DNA of 64,000 nucleotides. Origin: Bacteroidota bacterium (GTDB lineage Bacteria; Bacteroidota; Ignavibacteria; OLB7). The stretch's first letter is position 1; each line of letters begins with the position of its first letter. Below the pieces are notes generated by a model. That model made no database searches and was not told where the DNA came from. It was given only the letters and a program-made list of their open reading frames with translations. Location: assembly GCA_018266795.1 (NCBI GenBank), contig JAFDZV010000049.1, forward strand, positions 1 through 64,000, written 5' to 3'. Positions 37,501 through 45,201 of the stretch are shown here, in pieces. The translations under genes and the position numbers were made by a program.

Positions 37501-39078
37501 GTGCGCCTTGGGCATCGGCAGCACGATGATATCGATGGAGGCAACGCTCACGCATCCATCCGCTGCCTGCACGGTCACGTAATACGTGCCGGAGTTCGCC
37601 GGCCTCACCACTGCCGTACGGCCGTTCCCGCCGGCGGGCGACCACTGATACGATGCGAAGCCGGCAGTTGCCGAGAGCGTAGCGGCGTCACCGTCGCAGA
37701 TAACCAGCGGTCCGGTTGGATTGATGGAACAGGATACGGTTGGCTGCGTTCCCTCCGGAATCAACAGTCCGCCCTGCGTCCCTCCCTGCGATCCCGGCGT
37801 GGTTCCCCACGGGTTGCCGTTGGGGACCATCACACCGTTGGCACCGCCCGTGGCAACAAGCGTTACACCGGGCGGGAAGCCGCCCGAGCTCCAGGCAAGC
37901 CCGCCGCCGCCGCCACCCCCTGGACCGATGAAGCCGGCGTTCCACCACGAATTGCCGCCGGCCCCTCCCTTCACGTTCACCACCACGTTGCCGGCATAGT
38001 TCCGCACATCCAGCAGCACCGTACCGCCGCCGCCGCCGCCACCGCATCCGTCGGCTCCGGGCGGACCGGAGAGGGGTACGTCCGCGCCGTTGCTGCTGAT
38101 GGATTGTCCATTCCCCGCCAGCGTCCCCGCGCGGATGATCACGATCCCGCCGCCATTGCCACCGTTGGTTCCGGAGCCGTTGTTCGCATGCCCGGCGCCG
38201 CCGCCGCCTCCCATGAAGACACGGTTGCCGGATGAGTAGTCCAGCGGAAAGCCGGGAATGCCTCGGGTCACGGGGTTGTTGTTGGAACAGTTGTCCCACT
38301 CCGAGCCTCCTGTTCCTCCAACCCCGATGTTGGAGCCGCCGCCACCGCCTCCGTTGTGATTGTTGCCGCCGCCGCCGCCGTTCGCAAGCGGGCCGCGCCC
38401 GCGGGCCGAAGCGGATTGCGGCAGCGCGATCCCCTCCCCCTTGTTCGCCCCTCCCAGGCTGACATCGGAGTAGAAGTAATCGGTATTGACAATCCCACCG
38501 CAGGTGATGTTCATGTCCAACGCGGTGCCTCCCCTGAAGCCCATGCCGGAGACATCGATCTGGCCGTTCATCGTGAGCGTGCCGGAGGCCTCCACGGCAA
38601 GTACGCCGCCGGTGCTTCCGTTCCACGGAGCACAGGTCAGCTGCCCGGTTACACTGCCGTTGGCAACGGTTGCCACGCGGACAACCTGCACCATATCGGT
38701 AACCGAATAGATCCCCACAAGCCTGTTCACAACGGCAATGGTGGTTGGCGTGACGCTGGAGATCGTGGCGAACTCGAAGTGTCCGGCATTGCCGTACCCG
38801 GTGATGGAACCGAAGTTCACGCTGTTCGAGCGATCAACCGCAGCCCCCTGCATCTGGATCACGAGAATGCGATCGCCCGCGGCGAAGCCGCCCGTGGAGG
38901 GAACGGTGATGGTGCAACTGGTGATGGCGGTAACGGGCGTGTAGACGTTGACGATCGATGTCAGCGGCTGTGCATGGAGATGCACGGCGGCGACAAGAAT
39001 CGTGAGCAGGAGCCGCACGCAGTGCCGCGGGCTCGGCGCACGGCGATGCCGGAATGGTTCGTGCCCGGGAGCAGCCAT
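34561..39078 (-). CDS. 1505-aa glycine-rich/Ig/HYDIN-like protein with T9SS sorting domain
   Basis: From ATG 39078, followed by signal peptide RHCVRLLLTILVAAVHLHAQ. No clear Shine-Dalgarno is present. The N-terminal domain (IVNVYTPVTAITSCTITVPS, ILVIQMQGAAVD, CAPWNGSTGGVLAVEASGTL) is paralogous to that of 23076-25301 and is followed by glycine-rich repeats to ~430. Three or so Ig/PKD-like repeats lie at ~446-760 (CDGDAATLSATAGFASYQWS, CAGDSISLEASGGSSYRWSP). About 760-1270 hold five HYDIN/ASH-type repeats (VDFGTLEGCATSTERTVLLH, VNFGQMELCAGATATRSITL). About 1272-1400 is a cohesin-like domain sharing RLRFNKTLLIP with the 1939-aa protein. The T9SS sorting domain is at ~1419-1505 (ARPNPASGAAVIQYSVMEGG). 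Likely a surface adhesin. Confidence 0.9.
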   Translation of the reverse strand: MAAPGHEPFRHRRAPSPRHCVRLLLTILVAAVHLHAQPLTSIVNVYTPVTAITSCTITVPSTGGFAAGDRILVIQMQGAAVDRSNSVNFGSITGYGNAGHFEFATISSVTPTTIAVVNRLVGIYSVTDMVQVVRVATVANGSVTGQLTCAPWNGSTGGVLAVEASGTLTMNGQIDVSGMGFRGGTALDMNITCGGIVNTDYFYSDVSLGGANKGEGIALPQSASARGRGPLANGGGGGNNHNGGGGGGSNIGVGGTGGSEWDNCSNNNPVTRGIPGFPLDYSSGNRVFMGGGGGAGHANNGSGTNGGNGGGIVIIRAGTLAGNGQSISSNGADVPLSGPPGADGCGGGGGGGTVLLDVRNYAGNVVVNVKGGAGGNSWWNAGFIGPGGGGGGGLAWSSGGFPPGVTLVATGGANGVMVPNGNPWGTTPGSQGGTQGGLLIPEGTQPTVSCSINPTGPLVICDGDAATLSATAGFASYQWSPAGGNGRTAVVRPANSGTYYVTVQAADGCVSVASIDIIVLPMPKAHAGPDVAICLGSKRVIGQDATGGTPPYTYAWDPPAGLSSTTTALVFASPITTTQYVVTVGDSKGQCISHDTVLVTVNRPPALAKLRDTTICNGAAITLGAPATGGVAPYTYTWTPSADLDDAAKAVVVAHPRAAATWYTVKVTDVNGCTTADSILVSMRAPMAATAGPDTVVCAGDSISLEASGGSSYRWSPALGLSCANCANPKASPPQTTRYAVTIADSNGCVTVDSILVRVSHIGLSATGGTAVDFGTLEGCATSTERTVLLHNTGTDTLRLDSMTFSGTGFAVTSPQLPIRIAGGDSLQVMLQFLPLSTGVTTAALDVHGYPCNVEYRLNLRGEKALTAVAARPGTVAFGDIYPCDAMPRDTTLVIYNTGTDRLLLQGAVVAPPFAILSPSFPADVAPGDSIIIAVRYAPTAAGDYSEQVRLPFSAGPCADTLRLALGARYLVPVLQPVPAVDFGRLTGCESERDTVITIHNPGNASAEVTGLALPPGFRIVSPLPVTIAAGGDGRITVRFAPVNIGASTGRLLLAYGRCGDTLAIDATGDQSGVAYAIPDTVNFGQMELCAGATATRSITLVNMSAGGVGSWVSDVAIGGPFSTTMQSGDTLRNGQPETFTVEFTPVADGVANGTLDVTIAPCGLKKSIVLTGTAHRVAVAGDSQIDFGQVTSGTSGTATASYRNVGTAVVTVDSIGSPAAPFSVQSTQPPLPATLAPGDSLIVHLRFDASTTSEQSLVRIYISPCSETLPLTVLGEGINRSAWASVSVPVIEAAPGERVLIAPTIDSSAGLPASGAAHFSARLRFNKTLLIPTGSTPQGVINGRERAIAISGLRSDTLGSMAPFEFVAALGDTEETRLTLEQFAWTDGGPVITTVANGLFRLRNLCPVLNTRLLVAAGAAGLKPARPNPASGAAVIQYSVMEGGRTRLVVVDLLGRHVLTLVDGAISPGVYSASFDASGIPSGVYFCVLETGVERFVQALRVAR

Positions 39079-39722
39079 TGCCAGAAGAGGTTCGTGACAA
39101 ATGAATCGTTTGCGAGCCGGAGACCGGCATCGCCTTTGACGATGCAGTGCAAACCACTGCTCGGCACGCTCCCAAAGCGCCGGGCACGATGGCCGGCCCC
39201 GTGAATGAGGCCTGCCAGTGCTATCAAACCATGCCGTAAGCGTGAGTATAAAGAATTTGCCGCAAGCGAACAGATCCATTATCGATGCCGCGGGATGAGA
39301 TGCTCCCCGCGATGGCGGCGAGACGCCCGGCACCGCCGCGCCGCCCCAGCCGACGCACCCCTCCGACAGAAGGTGGATTGCCTACCAACATGTCGTCCAA
39401 TCGGTCACCAACATGATTACGCTTGACATCCGCCCGGAACGCATAGTATTATTGCCGCGAGCAACCGCCACGATTCATGCTGTCTCGCATATAGACAATC
39501 CGGTACATCGCGTGCCGCGCCGTCGACGCCCCGAACGTTGCCGTCGACACAGAACGCAGGCACATCCGGCATTCCCGGAGCAGGCAATTTCACCGCATGG
39601 CATGCGACGGAACTCCGGAATGGCGGCCGGCCCCGAACGAACGTACCGAACAGTGGCGCCGGCATACTGACGCAGTCCGGCTTTACGCCCGGTTATTTCG
39701 ATCCGCTCAACACGGAACCACC
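39079..39722. other. Divergent intergenic region
   Basis: About 640 nt between the 1505-aa gene (minus) and the DUF4157 gene (plus), relatively AT-rich around 39230-39280 and 39410-39460. A sigma70-like promoter points right (39423-39452), leaving a ~260-nt leader. No gene is supported. Confidence 0.45.
39423..39452 (+). promoter_or_regulatory. Sigma70-type promoter candidate
   Basis: TTGACA (39423-39428) with an 18-nt spacer to TATTAT (39447-39452), or 15 nt to TAGTAT. This is the classical enterobacterial-type pattern rather than the Bacteroidota box. It points to the DUF4157 gene 270 nt downstream. Confidence 0.45.
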
Positions 39723-42047
39723 ATGCAGACATTCGTAAAGAAGCAGCCACCCTCACAGGAAAAGCCGGCAGGCGGCCGCACGTCATCCGGTCGCGCCCCG
39801 CACGGAGCCCTGCAGCAGCAGGCCGCCATGACGTCCGGCAGCTTCGGCACTCATGCCGGCCACCCCGATCCCGGCGGCACGGCAGCAGGAACGCCGAACA
39901 ACGGCGCGGGGATATCCGGCATCTCGCAGAATGCAGCACATCCGGCATTCGACATCAGGAGCATACCGGTACATGGAACGCAGCGTACGGCGGTTCAGAC
40001 CAAGCCGGCCGGCAACGGCGCGGCGAAGAGGTCCGACGGCATGGATGGTACCGTTGCCGAGGCGGCAGCGATGGGATCGCGGGCAACGGGACAGCCGATG
40101 GAGCACACCACGCGGAGCTTCATGGAGTCCCGTTTCGGCAGTGATTTTTCCGGCGTGCGCGTGCATGCGGACAATCGTGCGGCACGTGCTGCCCGATCGC
40201 TCGAGGCCCTGGCCTACACCACGGGGAACGACATCGTGTTCGGAGGCGGACGGTACCAGCCGGAGACGCCCGGCGGCAGACATCTCCTTGCGCACGAACT
40301 GACGCATGTGGTGCAGCAGCGCGGCGGCGTGCATCTGAAGGGTGCCCTTGGCCGGTCCGGCGACGTCTACGAACAACAGGCGGAGACCGTTGCCGACCAC
40401 GTGACAGCAGGACGCTCCGTGCGCGGGATCCTGGGCTCGGCGGCAGGCACAATGCCGGCCGGACCCGTTTCCGTTCAGCGCCAGCAGGTTGCACACGGCC
40501 GCTCGGCATCGCAGGACGCAGCGCACACGGCGCCGAATCTCTCGGAGGCGGAGGTGATCAAGTGGCCGCAGGTGTTGCCGAAGGCGGTGCGCGGCAAGGG
40601 AAAGGAGCTCACCACAACGTTGCACAGCACGGCGACCGCACCGTCGGTGTCCAATGCGGAAGCGGGCGTGGATGCGGCACTTACCGAACAGCAGAAGAAG
40701 ATCGTCGAACAGATCAGAATCAACCGGTCCGCAGTCGATACGGCAAAGCTGAAGCTGGTGAAGTACAAGTCGGCGTACGGCTATGCATACGGCGGAACGT
40801 CGTCGTTCGCGCCAACCGAAACGCAGGGAGCCGACGGACCGGGCCGCACGCGCGAGTCCGAAATCAAGAAGGCCGTGTGGGACGAGCTGAAGCATGAGGG
40901 CGGCACATCCTCCATCAATGCATACGACTCCGAGAAGGTTACCTGGGGTCACGGCTTCGGCGGCAACAAGGGCTCGCTTCCCGTGGTGATGGATGCGCTC
41001 TTCAAGGACGCGGATGCGCGGAAGGCCTTCCTGGTATACGGCATCGACTATCAGAGCGGCTGGCATGTGGTCAACACGGCGAACGGCGGCATCGAGAGCG
41101 GGCAGAACGCGGTGTCGCTGATCCAGGCATCACCCGATCTGCTGGGCGTCTTCATCAAGATTGCCGAGACCGGCAGCACCGAACCGAGCAAGAATCTCGG
41201 ACAGAAGGTAACGGACGCACAGTGGGTAGGAATGACTGCAGCCGGAAAGGCGGGTGATGTTCCGAAGTGGGCGTACGACTGGGATCTGCGGCTGATCCAG
41301 TTCGTGGCACACCTGACACATTGGGGGCCCGTGTTCGGATGGAGCGCCGGCTATCAGGGGAAGGGAAACATCCACGATGTCCTGATGCGCTGGGGCGAGA
41401 AGGCCGCCGGGCTGAAGTCCGGGGCCAAGCCCGCCAACGGCGCGCTCATCTACAACAACGCCGATACGATCAACAACTTCAGGAAGTGGGGCGGCGGCAT
41501 CGCGTGGGATGCAATCAGGCAGGTAACGCCCGACCCGCTGCCGTATTCCGGAAGCCAGCTTACGAAGGCCACCAACACGCAGTTCAAGGGCCTCGTCTGC
41601 ATTCTGGCATCGAATGGCCGCGGCTACTACTTCTACCCGTCGCGTCCTGCAATCCTGGGAGCCGATGGCAAGAAGGACCCGAAGTCCGGAACATCCTTCG
41701 GCTACGACTATCTCCACGTTATCGACGGCCGGCCGATGGACGAGACGCTGAAGCTGCTGGGAGCATTGAGCGACGACACCTTCACGAGCATGATGGATGG
41801 ATACGACGGCGGCCTTGGCGGACGCCCACGCATCGCCATGAAGGCATCCGCCATCTCGCGCCGCACGAAGAAGCTCGCGCATCCACAGAAGGGGATGAAG
41901 AAGGAGGCAGTTGCAGAGGAGCGAAAGGCGATCCAGGCTCTCAAGGACTCCATCGAGACCGACGCGGACTTTACCGGATTAAAGGAGGAGAAGGATCGTA
42001 CCGCGATCCGAACTGCCCTGGGGATCGCCGCACCGAAGAAGAAATGA
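39723..42047 (+). CDS. DUF4157 (eCIS core domain) protein with lysozyme-like C-terminal region
   Basis: 774 aa from ATG 39723; no signal peptide. Residues 1-115 are low-complexity. The DUF4157 domain at ~120-205 is unmistakable (FMESRFGSDFSGVRVHADNR, AYTTGNDIVFGGGRY, GRHLLAHELTHVVQQRG), with the zinc-protease-like HELTH at 191-195. DUF4157 proteins are typical cargo or accessory proteins of extracellular contractile injection systems. The C-terminal half (~380-720) is unusual. WDELKHEGGT (E392), NAYDSEKVTWGHGFGG (D402, T407) reproduces the E-(9-10)-D-(5-6)-T-x-G spacing of T4-type lysozymes. Downstream come IKIAETGSTEPSKNLGQKVT, WAYDWDLRLIQFVAHLTHWG and a beta-rich end with KGLVCILASNGRGYYFYPSR. 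This suggests a cell-wall hydrolase effector. No injection-system structural gene lies in the window. Confidence 0.85.
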   Translation: MQTFVKKQPPSQEKPAGGRTSSGRAPHGALQQQAAMTSGSFGTHAGHPDPGGTAAGTPNNGAGISGISQNAAHPAFDIRSIPVHGTQRTAVQTKPAGNGAAKRSDGMDGTVAEAAAMGSRATGQPMEHTTRSFMESRFGSDFSGVRVHADNRAARAARSLEALAYTTGNDIVFGGGRYQPETPGGRHLLAHELTHVVQQRGGVHLKGALGRSGDVYEQQAETVADHVTAGRSVRGILGSAAGTMPAGPVSVQRQQVAHGRSASQDAAHTAPNLSEAEVIKWPQVLPKAVRGKGKELTTTLHSTATAPSVSNAEAGVDAALTEQQKKIVEQIRINRSAVDTAKLKLVKYKSAYGYAYGGTSSFAPTETQGADGPGRTRESEIKKAVWDELKHEGGTSSINAYDSEKVTWGHGFGGNKGSLPVVMDALFKDADARKAFLVYGIDYQSGWHVVNTANGGIESGQNAVSLIQASPDLLGVFIKIAETGSTEPSKNLGQKVTDAQWVGMTAAGKAGDVPKWAYDWDLRLIQFVAHLTHWGPVFGWSAGYQGKGNIHDVLMRWGEKAAGLKSGAKPANGALIYNNADTINNFRKWGGGIAWDAIRQVTPDPLPYSGSQLTKATNTQFKGLVCILASNGRGYYFYPSRPAILGADGKKDPKSGTSFGYDYLHVIDGRPMDETLKLLGALSDDTFTSMMDGYDGGLGGRPRIAMKASAISRRTKKLAHPQKGMKKEAVAEERKAIQALKDSIETDADFTGLKEEKDRTAIRTALGIAAPKKK

Positions 42048-42572
42048 ATGCGCTCTGTTCCGAATGGAGCGGATCGCCATGGTACTCCATACACGGTATT
42101 GCCGGGAGCCGGGCGGCGAACACGCCCGGCTCCGATCCGCCGCCCCACCGGAGATCCGCAACCGGAGGGCCCCACGAACACCCGGCCGTACGTCAACGCA
42201 CAGCCCCCTCCACCACCACGTTCTTCTCGCGCGGCGTTCTTCCCTCACCACGTTCCTCTCTCTCGCCAATCTTCTCTCTCGACGTTCTTCGTTCTCACAT
42301 CCTTCGTTCTCACATCCTTCGGCGGCAACGTCGGACCGCAGTGGCTATCTTCGCCTCCATGGCGCTGACGTCTCGCCGGTCGATGCCGGAAGCGGCGTAA
42401 CCGGCGGGGGGTTCGTGTGTCACATCATCCACGATGTTCGCAGGCACGTGCACCGGTGCGGACATCGAACCCGAGGCCCGGCGGGATCTCTCTGCGGCTG
42501 TTGTCCGGCGATCGCAGAGCGACCGCAGCAGAGGTGCGCGCGACACACATGTTTCCATCCAAGGTCAGCATC
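42048..42572. other. Intergenic with pyrimidine-rich repeat tract
   Basis: About 525 nt between two plus-strand genes. Positions ~42210-42320 are a strand-biased C/T-rich tract built of degenerate CGTTCTTC/CTCTCTC units, ending in a 15-bp tandem duplication (42288-42317). No gene is supported. Confidence 0.5.
42288..42317. repeat. 15-bp tandem repeat, two copies
   Basis: TTCGTTCTCACATCC occurs twice head to tail (42288-42302 and 42303-42317), at the right end of a pyrimidine-rich tract. Confidence 0.7.
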
Positions 42573-43997
42573 ATGAAACGTTCGATACCCTTCCTCCTTC
42601 TTCTTCTTACGGCATTCGGCTCCGCTCGCGCCACGACGTGGCTTGTGGGCGCATCACGCACCTACACTGCTCCAAGCAAGGTATCCGGCCTTGTGAAGGA
42701 TGGGGATACGGTGGCGATCGATGCGGGAACGTACTCCGAGGATGTTGCCCACTGGACCGCGAACAATCTGCTGCTGATGGGCGTTGGCGGATACGCGCAC
42801 CTGAATGCCAACGGCACCGCCTTCGGCGGCAAGGCCATCTGGGTGATCGGCGGAACGAACACTACCGTGATGAACATCGAGTTCTCCAACTGCTCCGTTC
42901 CGGACAACAACGGAGCCGGAATTCGCCAGGAGGGTGTAAACCTCACCGTGCGGCACTGCAGCTTTCACGACAATCAGGAAGGCATCCTTGCGGGCGACAA
43001 CCCAACGAGCGACATCGTGATCGAGTACTCGGAGTTCAATCACAACGGCGCCGGCGACGGCTACTCGCACAACCTGTACATCAACCACGTTCGGACGCTC
43101 CTCTTCCGGTTCAACTGGTCGCATCGGGCAGTTGTAGGGCACGAGCTGAAGAGCCGTGCGTACAACAACGTCATTCTCTTCAACCGTCTGGCAGACGAGG
43201 CCACAGGCACCGCGAGCCGCGAGATCGACCTGCCGAACGGCGGCACGGCCATCATCGCCGGCAACGAGATCGAACAGGGGCCGGCCGGCCAGAACTTCAA
43301 CATCATCGGCTTCGGCCTGGAGGGGTTCAGCAATCCGACGGCACACGAGCTCTATCTGATCAACAACACGATCGTGAACGACAAGGGAGCCGGATCGTTC
43401 GTGAACGTTCAGAACGGAACGGCATTGGTGAAGGCGTACAACAACATCTTCGCAGGCCCCGGCTCCATCCTGGTCGGCACACCGGTCAGCGTTGACACGT
43501 CGCACAATATCTACGCAAGCGTTGCGGCGGCCGGCTTCGTGAACCCGGCCGCGATGGACTATCATCTCACGGCAACGGCAGCGGCGGTAAACGGCGGCGG
43601 CGACGTCGGCTCCGTTGCCAACTATCCTATGATCCTGGACTACGAGTATGTACAGCCGGCCAGCAGCGGTCCGAGAACGGACCCGGGAGGCGTGGACATC
43701 GGCGCCCATGGATACCAGGCTCCGGCCGGTGTCGATTTCGTTCGGACGGGAACGGAGCAGCTCGAGGTCCATCCAAACCCGATCGTTTCAACGGCAATGC
43801 TGAGCGTGCGCGGCGCGGCACCGGGATCGGTTGTCGTGATCTACAACGCGCTTGGAGCGGAGGCGATGCGAATCCCGGTATCGGGGGATGCGGCGGTAAC
43901 GCTCACACGCGGGCAGCTTGCAGGCGGCATCTACTTCGCGGCACTGATGCAGCATGGCGTTGCCGCCGGAGGCGTACGAACAATCGTGGTACGATAG
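42573..43997 (+). CDS. Right-handed beta-helix protein with T9SS sorting domain
   Basis: 474 aa from ATG 42573, opening the signal peptide MKRSIPFLLLLLTAFGSARA. The next residues, TYTAPSKVSGLVKDGDTVAI followed by DAGTYSEDVAHW, are the standard entry of pectate-lyase-like parallel beta-helix proteins. Many short rungs follow (VMNIEFSNCSVPDNNGAGI, LTVRHCSFHDNQEGILAG, IVIEYSEFNHNGAGDG, HELYLINNTIVND, ALVKAYNNIFAG). Catalytic residues of polysaccharide lyases cannot be assigned by eye, so it may bind or cut polysaccharide. The last ~80 residues (LEVHPNPIVSTAMLSVRGAA ... LAGGIYFAALMQHG) are a T9SS sorting domain ending VRTIVVR. A strong hairpin follows the stop. Confidence 0.88.
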   Translation: MKRSIPFLLLLLTAFGSARATTWLVGASRTYTAPSKVSGLVKDGDTVAIDAGTYSEDVAHWTANNLLLMGVGGYAHLNANGTAFGGKAIWVIGGTNTTVMNIEFSNCSVPDNNGAGIRQEGVNLTVRHCSFHDNQEGILAGDNPTSDIVIEYSEFNHNGAGDGYSHNLYINHVRTLLFRFNWSHRAVVGHELKSRAYNNVILFNRLADEATGTASREIDLPNGGTAIIAGNEIEQGPAGQNFNIIGFGLEGFSNPTAHELYLINNTIVNDKGAGSFVNVQNGTALVKAYNNIFAGPGSILVGTPVSVDTSHNIYASVAAAGFVNPAAMDYHLTATAAAVNGGGDVGSVANYPMILDYEYVQPASSGPRTDPGGVDIGAHGYQAPAGVDFVRTGTEQLEVHPNPIVSTAMLSVRGAAPGSVVVIYNALGAEAMRIPVSGDAAVTLTRGQLAGGIYFAALMQHGVAAGGVRTIVVR

Positions 43998-44310
43998 GCC
44001 GCACCATCGGCGGGACATGAACACCATGCGGCCGGGAACGCACCACGTTTCCGGCCGCGGTTGTTTCACAACCCGGAATTCGTTCGGCGCACCCGCAGGT
44101 GATGCTCTGCACCATCATTTGCGCCGTCCGGGATTATTGGCAATCTTGATGCGCTCCTTTCGCACATGCCGGGCCTGCCGGAAGGAAGCATGAACGCGAA
44201 CCGGCACCGCCCCTGCACCTCCGGGATACGAGGGCATCCGCTCCTTCCAACCGATACCCACGGCGCATCGATCTCGCAGCCGCCGAACAGATCAAACACA
44301 ACCGTCAACA
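43998..44310. other. Intergenic with terminator
   Basis: About 310 nt between two plus-strand genes. It holds the terminator at 44028-44058; no promoter box or other gene was recognised. Confidence 0.45.
44028..44058 (+). terminator. Terminator hairpin after beta-helix gene
   Basis: A 12-bp stem with one G-T pair (GCGGCCGGGAAC / GTTTCCGGCCGC) and a 7-nt loop, 31 nt after the stop. It is followed by GGTTGTTTC, a weak T-rich tail. Confidence 0.6.
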
Positions 44311-45075
44311 ATGAAGCTTCTATCGTGGAATGTCAACGGCCTGCGATCCGTGCTGGGCAAGGGCTTCGCCGATTTCGTACAGGAACATCGTCCGGATATT
44401 CTCTGCATTCAGGAAACGAAGACCCCGGGCCAGGCCGTTGAACTCGATCTTCCCGGCTATCGTGCCTACTGGAACCATGCGGAGCGGAAGGGATACTCCG
44501 GCACTGCAACGTTCCTGCGCACCGAGCCGCTGGATGTCCGCGAAGGAATCGGTGCGGCCAAACACGACAACGAAGGGCGGGTGCTCACAACGGAGCACCC
44601 GGAATTCTTCGTGGTGAACGTCTACGTCCCGAACTCCAAGCGCGACCTTGCACGCCTCCCCTACCGCTGCGAGGAGTGGGATGTGGACTTCCTCAAGTAC
44701 GTGCGGAAGTTGGAGAAGAAGAAGCCGGTGATCTTCTGCGGCGACCTCAACGTTGCGCACAAGGAGATCGATCTGACGCATCCGAAGACCAATGTGAAGA
44801 ACCACGGATTCACACCGGAGGAACGCAGGGGCTTCGACAACATCGTGGGCGCGGGGTTCGTGGACACCTTCCGCGAGTTCGAGAGCGCGGGCGGGCATTA
44901 CACGTGGTGGAGCCAGATGGGCAACTGCAGGGCCAAGAACGTGGGGTGGCGCATCGACTACGTAGTGATATCCGGCGCGCTGCGCCCGCATCTGAAGCGT
45001 GCGTTCATTCTTCCCGAGGTGATGGGCTCCGATCATTGCCCGGTTGGGGTGGAGCTCGCAATCAAGATGAAGTGA
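44311..45075 (+). CDS. xth: Exodeoxyribonuclease III (AP endonuclease)
   Basis: 254 aa, full family length. Acts in base-excision repair, cutting 5' to abasic sites and removing 3' blocks. All catalytic motifs of the EEP fold are visible: MKLLSWNVNGLRSVL at the start (metal-binding Asn), ILCIQETKT (catalytic Glu, ~34), GYRAYWNHAERKGYSGTATF, IFCGDLNVAHKEIDLTHPK (Asp/Asn active site, ~150), NVGWRIDYVVIS, and the terminal GSDHCPVGVEL (Asp-His pair). The LTHPKTN and HAERKGYSG pattern is closer to the ExoA/Mth212-like branch than to the E. coli enzyme. No Shine-Dalgarno precedes the ATG. The gene is convergent with dinB. Confidence 0.96.
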   Translation: MKLLSWNVNGLRSVLGKGFADFVQEHRPDILCIQETKTPGQAVELDLPGYRAYWNHAERKGYSGTATFLRTEPLDVREGIGAAKHDNEGRVLTTEHPEFFVVNVYVPNSKRDLARLPYRCEEWDVDFLKYVRKLEKKKPVIFCGDLNVAHKEIDLTHPKTNVKNHGFTPEERRGFDNIVGAGFVDTFREFESAGGHYTWWSQMGNCRAKNVGWRIDYVVISGALRPHLKRAFILPEVMGSDHCPVGVELAIKMK

Positions 45076-45078
45076 TCC

Positions 45079-45098
45079 TGCCGGAACGCTCTCCGGCA
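45079..45098. terminator. Terminator-like hairpin between xth and dinB
   Basis: TGCCGGA / TCCGGCA stem with a 6-nt loop, beginning 4 nt after the xth stop in the convergent gap. No T-run. The rest of the gap (to 45201) contains imperfect GCCGATGCGCCG repeats. Confidence 0.4.
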
Positions 45099-45201
45099 GC
45101 ACGCCGCGCCGGAGAGCATCTGCGGCCGATGCGCCGCCTGCCGATGCGCCGGCGGCCGATGTACCGGGCGGCATTCGGCCGAGGTGTGGCGCGCCGGGCG
45201 A

